Source of the DNA: a bacterium
GTDB lineage: Bacteria; Armatimonadota; Fimbriimonadia; Fimbriimonadales; JBAXQP01
Assembly: GCA_037131655.1 (NCBI GenBank)
Contig: JBAXQP010000009.1
Span: 1 to 20,072 of the forward strand
Direction of reading: 5' to 3'
DNA: 20,072 nt
Shown: positions 6,804 to 14,211 of the stretch, piece by piece
Position numbering within the stretch: position 1 is the stretch's first letter
How the letters are laid out: each line of letters opens with the position of its first letter
Notes under the pieces: generated by a model
The model's input: the letters and a program-made list of their open reading frames with translations, nothing else
Told to the model about the DNA's origin: nothing
Databases searched by the model: none
Program-made: the position numbers and the translations under genes

Positions 6804-8159
6804 TCAGCCCATCTTATCAACCACTTCGCCAAGGAAGTCTTTGTTCGAACGCGTGCGTTGCAAAAGCTTAATTAGGCTCTCAGTTGCTGCGATCGAATCC
6901 TCCTGATTGGCTAAGAGTCTATGCAGTTGCCAGATGATCTTCAGCGTTTCTTGATCATATAGAAGCTCTTCATGTCGAGTACCCGAACGCTTAACATCGA
7001 TAGCGGGATAGATACGTCGTTCGGCTAACTGCCTGTCCAGAATAAGCTCCATATTGCCGGTACCCTTAAACTCTTCGAAAATAACATCATCCATACGGCT
7101 GCCAGTCTCAATTAACGCTGAGGCGATAACGGTTAAACTTCCGCCTTCTTCAATGTTTCGAGCAGCGCCAAAGAAGCGTTTTGGCCGATAGAGCGCGCTT
7201 GGGTCAAGACCGCCTGATAGAGTTCGTCCACTTGCGTTAGTGGTCAAGTTTGAGGCACGGGATAGACGTGTCAAGCTATCTAGCAACACGACAACATCCT
7301 TCCCTGCTTCGACCAATCTCTTCGCTTGTTCAAGCGTAAGATCGGCTACCCGCATGTGATTTTCTGGTGGCTCATCAAAAGTGGAACTGATAACCTGCCC
7401 TCGAACTGAACGGCGCATATCCGTAACTTCTTCAGGACGCTCATCGACCAAAAGTACCAGAAGGGTAATTTCCGGATGGTTGGTGGTAATGCTGTTGGCA
7501 ATGCTCTTCAACAACATAGTCTTGCCGGCTTTAGGAGGGGCGACAATGAGACCACGCTGACCTTTGCCAATAGGCGAAATGAGGTCGATAATACGTGGAG
7601 CCATCACATCAGATGCTGTCTCCATCACAATTCGTTCGTTGGGATAGATTGGGGTGAGTTGATCGAAATCTTTTCGGTAGCGAGCGCTATCCGTATTCAA
7701 GCCGTTCACTGCTTCTACTCGAAGAAGGCCATAATATTTCTCGCCTTCTTTGGGAGGACGTACTTGACCAAACACCGTATCGCCTGTGCGAAGATTAAAG
7801 CGTTTGATTTGTGATTGGGAAACATAAACATCCTCAGGGGAGTTACTGAAGTTGTTTCGACGCAGGAATCCCCATCCATCTGTTAAAATCTCGAGAATAC
7901 CGGTTGCATATTCGATGCCATGGGATTTATTGGCAGTGGCGAGGATCTTATAAATCATCTCCGCTTTGTCACGAGTGTCGAGTTCAATCGAAAGCTCTCG
8001 AGCTACTTCAACGATCTCAGTGACTGGCTTGTTGTTCAACACACCGAAATCAACGGCATCGACTCTCATATTTTCAGGGGAATCTGTTACGGAACCGGGT
8101 GCCGCGATAACATCGGGTGTTCGCATGGATTTAGGCTGTCTTGTTGTCATATTTCTCAT
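6804..8159 (-). CDS. rho: Transcription termination factor Rho
   Basis: About 451 residues from the ATG at 8159. Rho is a hexameric RNA helicase-ATPase that loads on C-rich RNA and releases transcripts from RNA polymerase. The N-terminal helix bundle and cold-shock-like RNA-binding domain are seen (GILEILTDGWGFLRR, DVYVSQSQIKRF). The ATPase core has Walker A GLIVAPPKAGKT (about 203-214) and Walker B VVVLLDSLTRL (about 289-299); the typical RKDFDQLTPIYP and RTLSGGLDP segments are also present. The start is uncertain: ATG 8159, ATG 8150 and a GTG at 8252 are all in frame, and none has a well-placed ribosome site (an AGGAG lies about 15 bases before 8159). The Rho homology needs nothing upstream of 8150. 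It follows hpt but has its own promoter. Confidence 0.95.
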   Translation of the reverse strand: MRNMTTRQPKSMRTPDVIAAPGSVTDSPENMRVDAVDFGVLNNKPVTEIVEVARELSIELDTRDKAEMIYKILATANKSHGIEYATGILEILTDGWGFLRRNNFSNSPEDVYVSQSQIKRFNLRTGDTVFGQVRPPKEGEKYYGLLRVEAVNGLNTDSARYRKDFDQLTPIYPNERIVMETASDVMAPRIIDLISPIGKGQRGLIVAPPKAGKTMLLKSIANSITTNHPEITLLVLLVDERPEEVTDMRRSVRGQVISSTFDEPPENHMRVADLTLEQAKRLVEAGKDVVVLLDSLTRLSRASNLTTNASGRTLSGGLDPSALYRPKRFFGAARNIEEGGSLTVIASALIETGSRMDDVIFEEFKGTGNMELILDRQLAERRIYPAIDVKRSGTRHEELLYDQETLKIIWQLHRLLANQEDSIAATESLIKLLQRTRSNKDFLGEVVDKMG

Positions 8160-8316
8160 AATGGAAAGGACGCGCTCCTGGCAATTTGGGTTTGGAATGA
8201 TGATGACATTAAATTTATGCAGTCGAAGGAAAATTGCAAGGCACGCAGACACTGCTGCGATCGACGTAGAAACAGGAATAGGTCGGCAAGAACTTTTTTT
8301 GTAGTATTACATTAAT

Positions 8317-8345
8317 AATATAGCACCTTTCGTGGATTTTGTCTA
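8317..8345 (-). promoter_or_regulatory. Sigma-70-type promoter of rho
   Basis: Read on the minus strand: -35 TAGACA (8345-8340), a 17-base spacer and -10 TATATT (8322-8317), each 5 of 6 to consensus. Transcription would start near 8310, giving a leader of about 150 bases before the ATG at 8159. The leader RNA is rich in C and U with a small CGCAG/CTGCG hairpin (8244-8259), which would suit Rho binding and autoregulation. Confidence 0.65.
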
Positions 8346-8398
8346 GGGTAAAGTTTTTCTTGAACATAATAAACCTTCGGATTATCTCACAATGCGGC

Positions 8399-8953
8399 CT
8401 ATTTACCTGTTTCACTTTCCTCCAAGACTCCAATATAAGGAAGATTTCGATATCGTTCATTGATGTCCAACCCATATCCAACTACAAATTGATCAAGCAA
8501 CTCGAAACCACAGTAATCAATTTGTATAGGTGTACTTCTTTGAGAAGGTTTATTTAATAAAGCACATACCTTCAAAGATGTTGGTTGTCGAGACTGCAGT
8601 ACCTCTAAAAGGTACCGAAGAGTAAGTCCCGTGTCCACGATATCTTCAACTACAATCACGTGACGGTCCTGTAAGCTGATATCAGAATCCTTTATCAACC
8701 GCACAATCCCAGAGGATTTTGTATCGGCGCCATAGCTGGAAATTGCGACAAAATCGAATTCTATTGGAAGATGTATCTCACGGATGAGATCAGCCATAAA
8801 AATAGCAGCACCTTTCAAAACCCCAATCAATACAAGCGATTTGCCTTGATTATCCAGTGTAATCTGGCGACCTAATTCCGCTATTCGCTCGCGTATTACA
8901 TGAGGTTCGATAAGAACACTTGCATTAGTTGTCCAGTAGGTCTTTACGCTCAT
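8399..8953 (-). CDS. hpt: Hypoxanthine phosphoribosyltransferase
   Basis: 184 residues. It salvages hypoxanthine (and usually guanine) to IMP or GMP using PRPP. The PRPP-binding signature VIVVEDIVDTGLT is at 99-111, the LKGA loop at 46-49, and the C-terminal VVGYGLDINERYRNLPYIG at 157-175, all standard for bacterial Hpt. The ATG at 8953 overlaps the guaA stop as ATGA, which argues for this start and translational coupling; another in-frame ATG lies two codons earlier at 8959. Pairing with guaA places purine salvage and GMP synthesis under one promoter. Confidence 0.93.
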   Translation of the reverse strand: MSVKTYWTTNASVLIEPHVIRERIAELGRQITLDNQGKSLVLIGVLKGAAIFMADLIREIHLPIEFDFVAISSYGADTKSSGIVRLIKDSDISLQDRHVIVVEDIVDTGLTLRYLLEVLQSRQPTSLKVCALLNKPSQRSTPIQIDYCGFELLDQFVVGYGLDINERYRNLPYIGVLEESETGK

Positions 8954-10491
8954 TCCCATTCAATCGTTGCCGGTGGTTTGGAGGATAAATCATAGAGCAC
9001 TCGATTTACGCCAGGCACTTCATTGACGATCCGATTTGACATGCGCTCCAGCGCATCCCAGGGGACTTGAACAGCATCCGCTGTCATCGCATCTTCGCTT
9101 GAGACCACTCGAATAACAATCGGCTTTTGGTAGCTTCGCTGGTCTCCCATCACACCGACGCTTTTGATGTCAAGCAAGACCGCAAAAGATTGCCACACAA
9201 TGGGCAATATCCCTGCCCTTTCAATTTCCTCAAGGACAATCGCATCAGCTTCCCGAAGTGTACTTAATGCTTCCTCAGTAATTTGACCGACAATCCGAAC
9301 GGCCAAACCAGGTCCTGGAAAAGGCTGACGCATGACGATCGAATCAGGAAGGCCCAACTCCTTCCCTACTGCTCGTGCTTCATCTTTAAAGAGATACCGC
9401 AGCGGTTCAATAACTTCCAAGCGCATCCAATCCGGTAAACCGCCTACGTTATGGTGAGTTTTGATTTTAGCCGCATGCTTAGTGCCGCTTTCAATCACAT
9501 CCGGATAAAGCGTCCCTTGAGCGAGATATTGGCAGTCTCCGAACTCATCGGCATGCTCTTCGAAAACACGTATGAATTCCGCGCCTATTATCTTGCGCTT
9601 CTGCTCAGGGTCTGTTACGCCTTCTAGTCTTTCAAGAAAACGCTGTCGGGCATCTACAGCAATCAACTTCACTCGGTAGTTATCGCTGAAAAGCTTTCGA
9701 ACCTGTTCAGCTTCGCCTTTTCTAAGCAGTCCGTGATCGACGAATACACAAGTGACTTTCTCACCAACAGCATGATGAGTAAGAGCAGCAACAACCATGC
9801 TGTCAACACCGCCACTAACGGCGCATAAAATCTTTCCGCCCTTTGAACGCTCGCGAATGAACTTGACCGATTCATCAATGAATGAAGCGGGAGTCCATGA
9901 GCCGCTGAATTTGCACACATCATTGAGAAATCGCGCTAAAACATCTTTGCCAAAGGGAGTGTGAGTGACTTCAGGATGAAATTGAACCCCGAATAATCCG
10001 CTCTTCTCGTTCTCCATGAGCGCAACCGGACATGTGTCTGTGCTAGCGGTCACATTAAACCCTGACGGAGGCTTGAGCACCTGGTCACCATGGCTCATCC
10101 AGCAGACGCTTTCAAAAGCCTTAGGGCCGGATAGTGTGCCCTGACTAAGTTGGACGGGCGTCTTGCCATATTCACGCATATCTGCAGGCGCCACTTCCCC
10201 ACCAAGTTGATGAGCCATCATTTGATGACCATAGCATATTCCTAAAATTGGAATGCCAAGTTCATAAATGCGCGGGTCAACACGAGGCGCTCCGTCTTCA
10301 TAAACACTCGATGGCCCACCGCTAAATATAATGCCCTTTGGACGCTCCTTAATGATTCGATCGATGGGAGCGTCGAATGGGACTATTTGGCTGAAGACAT
10401 GGCACTCGCGAATTCTTCGAGCAATAAGTTGTGTGTATTGCCCTCCGAAATCTAATACGAAAACCGTTTCATTAGTAAGATGTGATTGCAA
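8950..10491 (-). CDS. guaA: GMP synthase (glutamine-hydrolysing)
   Basis: 513 residues, the usual GuaA length. It converts XMP to GMP using glutamine and ATP. The N-terminal class I glutamine amidotransferase domain has C86 in GICYGHQ and H172/E174 in FHPEVTH. The ATP pyrophosphatase domain has the PP-loop SGGVDS at 226-231, and the C-terminal dimerisation domain ends in KPPATIEWE. The start is the TTG at 10491: there is no in-frame ATG or GTG between it and the first conserved block (VFVLDFGGQYTQL), nor any upstream in frame before a stop. No clear ribosome site precedes it, so the start is less certain than the identity. It is the first gene of a guaA-hpt pair. Confidence 0.95.
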   Translation of the reverse strand: MQSHLTNETVFVLDFGGQYTQLIARRIRECHVFSQIVPFDAPIDRIIKERPKGIIFSGGPSSVYEDGAPRVDPRIYELGIPILGICYGHQMMAHQLGGEVAPADMREYGKTPVQLSQGTLSGPKAFESVCWMSHGDQVLKPPSGFNVTASTDTCPVALMENEKSGLFGVQFHPEVTHTPFGKDVLARFLNDVCKFSGSWTPASFIDESVKFIRERSKGGKILCAVSGGVDSMVVAALTHHAVGEKVTCVFVDHGLLRKGEAEQVRKLFSDNYRVKLIAVDARQRFLERLEGVTDPEQKRKIIGAEFIRVFEEHADEFGDCQYLAQGTLYPDVIESGTKHAAKIKTHHNVGGLPDWMRLEVIEPLRYLFKDEARAVGKELGLPDSIVMRQPFPGPGLAVRIVGQITEEALSTLREADAIVLEEIERAGILPIVWQSFAVLLDIKSVGVMGDQRSYQKPIVIRVVSSEDAMTADAVQVPWDALERMSNRIVNEVPGVNRVLYDLSSKPPATIEWE

Positions 10492-10528
10492 AAGAAGGTA
10501 TCCGTCCGTTAATAGATAGAGATATATT

Positions 10529-10558
10529 ATGCTAGCAGAACGACAGAAAGAGTGTCAA
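10529..10558 (-). promoter_or_regulatory. Candidate promoter of guaA-hpt
   Basis: On the minus strand a perfect TTGACA (10558-10553) is followed by an 18-base spacer and TAGCAT (10534-10529, 4 of 6 to TATAAT). Transcription would start near 10522, about 30 bases before the TTG start of guaA. No purine riboswitch-like structure fits in such a short leader. Confidence 0.5.
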
Positions 10559-10633
10559 GTTATCAGTAATTTCAATATTCCCTTCTCTACGCATCTTATT
10601 TAAACCCCATCAGCACGAGTATTAATGCCAGTA

Positions 10634-10678
10634 TTGACTAACTACAATATAGTGAAATAATCCATAATCGAGTATAAT
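10634..10678 (+). promoter_or_regulatory. Candidate promoter region of the marR-cysteine desulfurase operon
   Basis: Two overlapping options are visible: TTGACT (10634-10639) with AATAAT 16 bases later, and a perfect TATAAT at 10673-10678 with only a weak -35. Either gives a leader of about 140-160 bases to the ATG at 10826. The 10560-10825 stretch is otherwise AT-rich and holds no gene. Confidence 0.45.
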
Positions 10679-10722
10679 TCGTGAGCCATGCAACATCTGG
10701 ATTAAATAATTTTTTAAGAATG

Positions 10723-10763
10723 CTAAGGAATTAAATTATGAGTTTAACTTCTCATGTCCTTAG
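10723..10763. repeat. Interrupted inverted repeat in the marR leader
   Basis: CTAAGGA (10723-10729) pairs with TCCTTAG (10757-10763), and ATGAG (10738-10742) pairs with CTCAT (10751-10755) inside, with an uneven internal loop. It lies about 65 bases before the marR start. It could be an operator for the MarR protein or an RNA hairpin. No T-run follows it. Confidence 0.4.
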
Positions 10764-10825
10764 AAAAAATGTATGGTAATATTTAGTTGTTATTAAATAA
10801 ATGCTTTTGCAAAAGCGAGGTTTCA

Positions 10826-11368
10826 ATGGAAGGCACTTCATTGCTTTCGAATGCAGAGCGTGTCTCTGAAATATTTTCACGCATTCTTAACCGCAGCATG
10901 AGCGAGCGCCTCGTTGAAAATATGACGAAGGCTGAGATAACTTATCCGCAGATGCAGGTCATGCGATTTGTTATGCTGCACACTACTGCTACCATCGGTG
11001 ATGTGGCTAGAGGACTGTCCATTAGTTATCCTTCAGCTACAAATATGGTGCATCGTCTTGTTCGCAAGGAACTTGTCAGCAAAGAAGGTAACACGAAAGA
11101 TCGCCGTTTAGTTCGCGTTCTTCTCACCGAGAAAGGTGAACAACTGGTTTTAGATGTTGAACGCGAGAGAGCGGAACGTTTTATGGATGTTTTAGGGAAA
11201 ATGCCGTTAGAACAATCAAAAGAACTAATGTCTGGACTATTTTCATTTGTACAGACTGCAGTTGATCTCGATTTGGCCGATCCTGATGATATCTGCCTGC
11301 GTTGTGGGCTTCAAAATGACCCCAATTGTCCTGTGGCTTCTATGCGCGGGCTTGATGAATGTAAATAG
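10826..11368 (+). CDS. MarR-family regulator with C-terminal four-cysteine tail
   Basis: 180 residues. A MarR-type winged helix-turn-helix spans about 40-105: the DNA-recognition part runs through IGDVARGLSISYPSATNMVHRLV and the wing through KDRRLVRVLLTEKG. Flanking helices fit the usual dimer fold. The tail (157-179) carries four cysteines, C157, C160, C168 and C179 (CX2CX7CX10C), and these are the only cysteines in the protein, so a bound Fe-S cluster or zinc is plausible. The ATG at 10826 follows GAGG by 5 bases and is preferred over a TTG at 10787. The cysteine desulfurase gene starts 18 bases after the stop. Regulation of that gene in response to Fe-S or sulfur status is inferred from context. 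Confidence 0.85.
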   Translation: MEGTSLLSNAERVSEIFSRILNRSMSERLVENMTKAEITYPQMQVMRFVMLHTTATIGDVARGLSISYPSATNMVHRLVRKELVSKEGNTKDRRLVRVLLTEKGEQLVLDVERERAERFMDVLGKMPLEQSKELMSGLFSFVQTAVDLDLADPDDICLRCGLQNDPNCPVASMRGLDECK

Positions 11369-11386
11369 TTTCCTCTTGGATTTGCT

Positions 11387-12541
11387 ATGGAAAACACCAT
11401 CTATCTAGACTATGCTGCAACTACGCCTGTAGAACCTAGTGTTCTAGAGGCGATGCTTCCGTATTTTAAGGAACGTTTCGGGAATGCTTCTTCCGCTTAT
11501 TCACTTGGCGCGCAAAGCAGAAAAGCCGTTGAACGGGCGCGCTGCCGAGTGGCTGATCTATTGAATGCTATGGGGCCCGGTGAGATTTTCTTCACCTCAG
11601 GCGGAACTGAAAGTGACAACTGGGCATTATCTGGCGCGGCATGCGCAAACCGCGAACATGGCAACCATATTATTACCACCCCAATCGAGCATCACGCAGT
11701 TCTGGCATCCGCTCATTGGCTTGAACGAGCAGGATTTGAGGTCACTTTGCTTCCGGTGGACAGTTTCGGAATGGTCGACCCAGATGACCTTCGCAAAGCC
11801 ATTCGTTCCAATACCACAATAATCAGCATCATGCACGCTAATAACGAAATTGGCACAATTCAACCTATTGCTGACTTAGCGAAAGTTGCACATGAGCACG
11901 GAATTCTTTTCCACACTGACAGCGTGCAAACGGTTGGGAAAATACCAGTGGATGTAAGAGCTTTTGGAGTGGACTTGCTATCTATTTCCGGACACAAATT
12001 ATATGGTCCGAAAGGGATAGGAGCGCTTTATATCAAAAACGGAGTCACACTTGACCCGTTAATTTCTGGTGGTGGCCAGGAGAAATCAATGCGCGGCGGC
12101 ACTTATAATGTTCCCGGGATTGTCGGGATTGGGAAAGCATGCGAACTTGCTAAAGATTATTTAAATACGGAAATAGCACGTCAACAAGCGATGCGTGATA
12201 ACCTTATCGATTCAGTATTAAATACTATTCCTGACTCCCGACTTAATGGTCACCCTACTCTCCGCCTCCCTCATAATGCCCATTTTGCTTTTAAATCAAT
12301 TGAAGGCTCAGCTCTTGTCGCCAATATGGAAGCGATGGGAGTTTATTGCTCCGCAGGTTCAGCATGTTCCTCAGGAGCAACATCAGCTTCTCATGTTTTG
12401 ACTGCTATTGGTTTACCTTCAGATTGGGTCAGAGGAACTGTTAGAATGACTCTCGGCAAACCAACCACAAGCTCTGATATTCAAAATGCTGCGAAAGCTT
12501 TAGCCCATTCAGTATCCAATCTCCGCAGACTAAAAATCTAA
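11387..12541 (+). CDS. Cysteine desulfurase (IscS/NifS family)
   Basis: 384 residues. This PLP enzyme removes sulfur from cysteine as a persulfide for Fe-S cluster assembly, thiolated tRNA and cofactors. The N-terminal YLDYAATTP is typical. H103, D178 and Q181 (HTDSVQ) and the PLP lysine K204 in SGHKLYGPKG are present, as is the GGGQE..RGGTYN segment. The catalytic cysteine is C327 in the CSAGSACSSG loop. The exact subgroup (IscS or NifS) cannot be set by eye. The ribosome site is weak (GGA), and with an 18-base gap after the marR gene translation may depend on the upstream gene. No IscU-type scaffold follows; the next gene is a sigma factor. Confidence 0.93.
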   Translation: MENTIYLDYAATTPVEPSVLEAMLPYFKERFGNASSAYSLGAQSRKAVERARCRVADLLNAMGPGEIFFTSGGTESDNWALSGAACANREHGNHIITTPIEHHAVLASAHWLERAGFEVTLLPVDSFGMVDPDDLRKAIRSNTTIISIMHANNEIGTIQPIADLAKVAHEHGILFHTDSVQTVGKIPVDVRAFGVDLLSISGHKLYGPKGIGALYIKNGVTLDPLISGGGQEKSMRGGTYNVPGIVGIGKACELAKDYLNTEIARQQAMRDNLIDSVLNTIPDSRLNGHPTLRLPHNAHFAFKSIEGSALVANMEAMGVYCSAGSACSSGATSASHVLTAIGLPSDWVRGTVRMTLGKPTTSSDIQNAAKALAHSVSNLRRLKI

Positions 12542-12573
12542 TCCTCCTGCTTCAAATGCTATCTTTTCCAAAT

Positions 12574-12605
12574 CAGACGAAACTGTCTTATCGTTGCTTC
12601 GTCTG
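12574..12605 (+). other. Hairpin after the cysteine desulfurase gene
   Basis: CAGACGAA (12574-12581) and TTCGTCTG (12598-12605) are perfect 8-base arms around a 16-base loop, 32 bases after the stop. No T-run follows, so it may be a 3'-end stabiliser or a Rho-dependent or weak terminator rather than a standard intrinsic one. Confidence 0.4.
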
Positions 12606-12786
12606 AACTTAGCTGATAGATAGGAATAAAGCTAATTATTTCTTGTTTTGTCAGGAACAAAGCGATCTTATTTTTCGTATGATTATTAGTTACATACCGC
12701 ACCACCCTTGATTAAGTTACTTATACTGGTATGTGAAACAGCTAAGAATAATACCAAGCCTGTTTTGCTTTAGTTATAAAAAGTAC

Positions 12787-12843
12787 TTGACAAACCGTCA
12801 TTGGTATGTTATGTTATTAAAGGGCTAGTTAAGTACTAGTTAA
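12787..12843 (+). promoter_or_regulatory. Sigma factor gene promoter with adjacent direct repeats
   Basis: A perfect TTGACA (12787-12792), a 17-base spacer and TATGTT (12810-12815). Just downstream, CTAGTTAA occurs twice (12825-12832 and 12836-12843), 11 bases apart, i.e. on the same face of the helix and overlapping the predicted start of transcription, as an operator would. A weaker second promoter (TTGATT 12708, 16 bases, TATGTG 12730) lies upstream. The rest of 12542-12979 shows no gene; the leader to the GTG at 12980 would be about 160 bases. Confidence 0.55.
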
Positions 12844-12979
12844 TTAATAATTTTATATTTCACAAGCCTACACGGCTTTAATGGCCCCTAGAAGGTTATG
12901 GCAAATCGATAAATAGGCGATATGCCGGTTTTCATAAATTCATTTAATTTTATACATTACGTTTACTAGGAGTGACATT

Positions 12980-14089
12980 GTGAAAAATAATACACAGTGG
13001 ACCGGTCAGGGTTTCAGAAATAGAACTCCGTCTACTCAAGCTGATAATGGCTTGTCTAGACAAGCAACGCTTCAGCGCCTGCGTGGAGGTCGTTCTCAAG
13101 GTGCCTCACCCCCTGATATTAATGAAGAACCACTTGCTTTAGCGGCAGTTATTGGCGATTTAATCGAGGAACCGGGTGAAGAGGAGCTGTTAACCCTCGA
13201 ACAAACAGAGGAAACTACAGCGGATCAAGAGGAAGAAGCTCCCGCAGAAACGCCTACTACCTCAGACCACAGCGATGATGTTGAAGAACTCGAAATGTGG
13301 ATGCGGCAGACTCGTCGAGCTCAGCTTCTAACTCCTTACCAGGAAGTTGATTTGGCTCGCCGAGTTCAGCAGGGTGAAGAGCTTGCGAAAAATATCCTTA
13401 TAGAATCTAACTTGCGACTGGTTGTCAGCATCGCAAAGAAATATAATGCGCGTGGTATTCCGCTTGCTGATCTCATTCAGGAAGGTAATCTCGGTCTAAT
13501 CCGCGCGGTTGAAAAGTTTGATTGGCGTAAAGGTTTCCGATTTAGCACTTACGCTACATGGTGGATTCGCCGAGCGATCGCTCGCGCAATTATCAATCAA
13601 GGGCGAACAATCAGAATTCCGGTCTATGTCGCTGAACTTATTAATAAAGTAGTTAAAACTGCTAACCGATTGCAGCAGGAACTACAGCGTGAGGCATCTG
13701 ATGATGAGATCGCTCGCGAAGTAGGCCTGTCTGTCGAGCGAGTGCGAGAAATGCTTAGAGTTGCGGTTGAGCCGCTTTCTCTTGAAACGCCAGTAGGTGA
13801 AAAAGATAATAGTTCGCTTGGTGATTTTATTCAGTCAACGAACATGCCCTCACCTACCGACGTAACGCAGAATCTTATACGTCGAGAGGAAATTGACAGC
13901 ATCCTCAACAAACTCACTCCTCGTGAGCGAGAGGTTGTGCGATTGCGATTTGGTCTCGATGATGGCCGCGCAAGAACACTTGAAGAAGTTGGGGTTGCGC
14001 TAAACGTCACTCGCGAACGTGTTCGCCAAATCGAATTACGCGCGATGAAGAAACTACGTCATATTGGTCAAGAAATGACCACAGGTTAA
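12980..14089 (+). CDS. RNA polymerase sigma factor, primary (RpoD/SigA) type
   Basis: 369 residues. Region 1.2 is at about 103-135. Regions 2.1-2.4 are at about 136-206, with DLIQEGNLGLIRAVEKFDWRK and FSTYATWWIRRAI, the core-binding and -10-recognition parts. Region 3 covers about 215-290, ending in LGDFI. Region 4 is at about 305-362, with LTPREREVVRLRFGL and a helix-turn-helix ending in TRERVRQIELRAMKKLR for the -35 box. This is a group 1 or closely related group 2 sigma factor. The first 100 residues do not look like a standard region 1.1; they hold a basic stretch, then a strongly acidic Glu/Thr/Pro-rich linker (about 49-106). The GTG start at 12980 is supported by AGGAG 7 bases upstream. 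A strong terminator overlaps its stop. Confidence 0.93.
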   Translation: MKNNTQWTGQGFRNRTPSTQADNGLSRQATLQRLRGGRSQGASPPDINEEPLALAAVIGDLIEEPGEEELLTLEQTEETTADQEEEAPAETPTTSDHSDDVEELEMWMRQTRRAQLLTPYQEVDLARRVQQGEELAKNILIESNLRLVVSIAKKYNARGIPLADLIQEGNLGLIRAVEKFDWRKGFRFSTYATWWIRRAIARAIINQGRTIRIPVYVAELINKVVKTANRLQQELQREASDDEIAREVGLSVERVREMLRVAVEPLSLETPVGEKDNSSLGDFIQSTNMPSPTDVTQNLIRREEIDSILNKLTPREREVVRLRFGLDDGRARTLEEVGVALNVTRERVRQIELRAMKKLRHIGQEMTTG

Positions 14090-14113
14090 AAAAGGGGCTT
14101 CGGCCCCTTTTTT
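14088..14113. terminator. Two-way intrinsic terminator with UUCG loop
   Basis: Six A, GGGGC, a TTCG tetraloop, GCCCC and six T form a perfect 11-bp stem beginning inside the TAA stop of the sigma factor gene. Because the arms carry A and T runs, it works in both directions: it ends the sigma factor transcript on plus and, about 100 bases past its stop, the convergent uvrB transcript on minus. The 14114-14211 stretch also has a small GGTGC/GCACC hairpin and a TTATGCG/CGCATAA inverted repeat (14172-14200). Confidence 0.93.
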
Positions 14114-14211
14114 ATTGGGGGTGCCCCTGCACCACTAGCCGGTATAAAACAAGTGCTAACTCTTTCCCGTTTTATGCGCACTTTATTCATATCCGCATAA
14201 GCATTTCGAAG

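Noticed and set aside
12542..12979. Possible riboswitch or small RNA in the long gap before the sigma factor gene
   Set aside because: Apart from the hairpin at 12574-12605, the promoter elements and short repeats, I see no structure matching a known riboswitch or RNA family.
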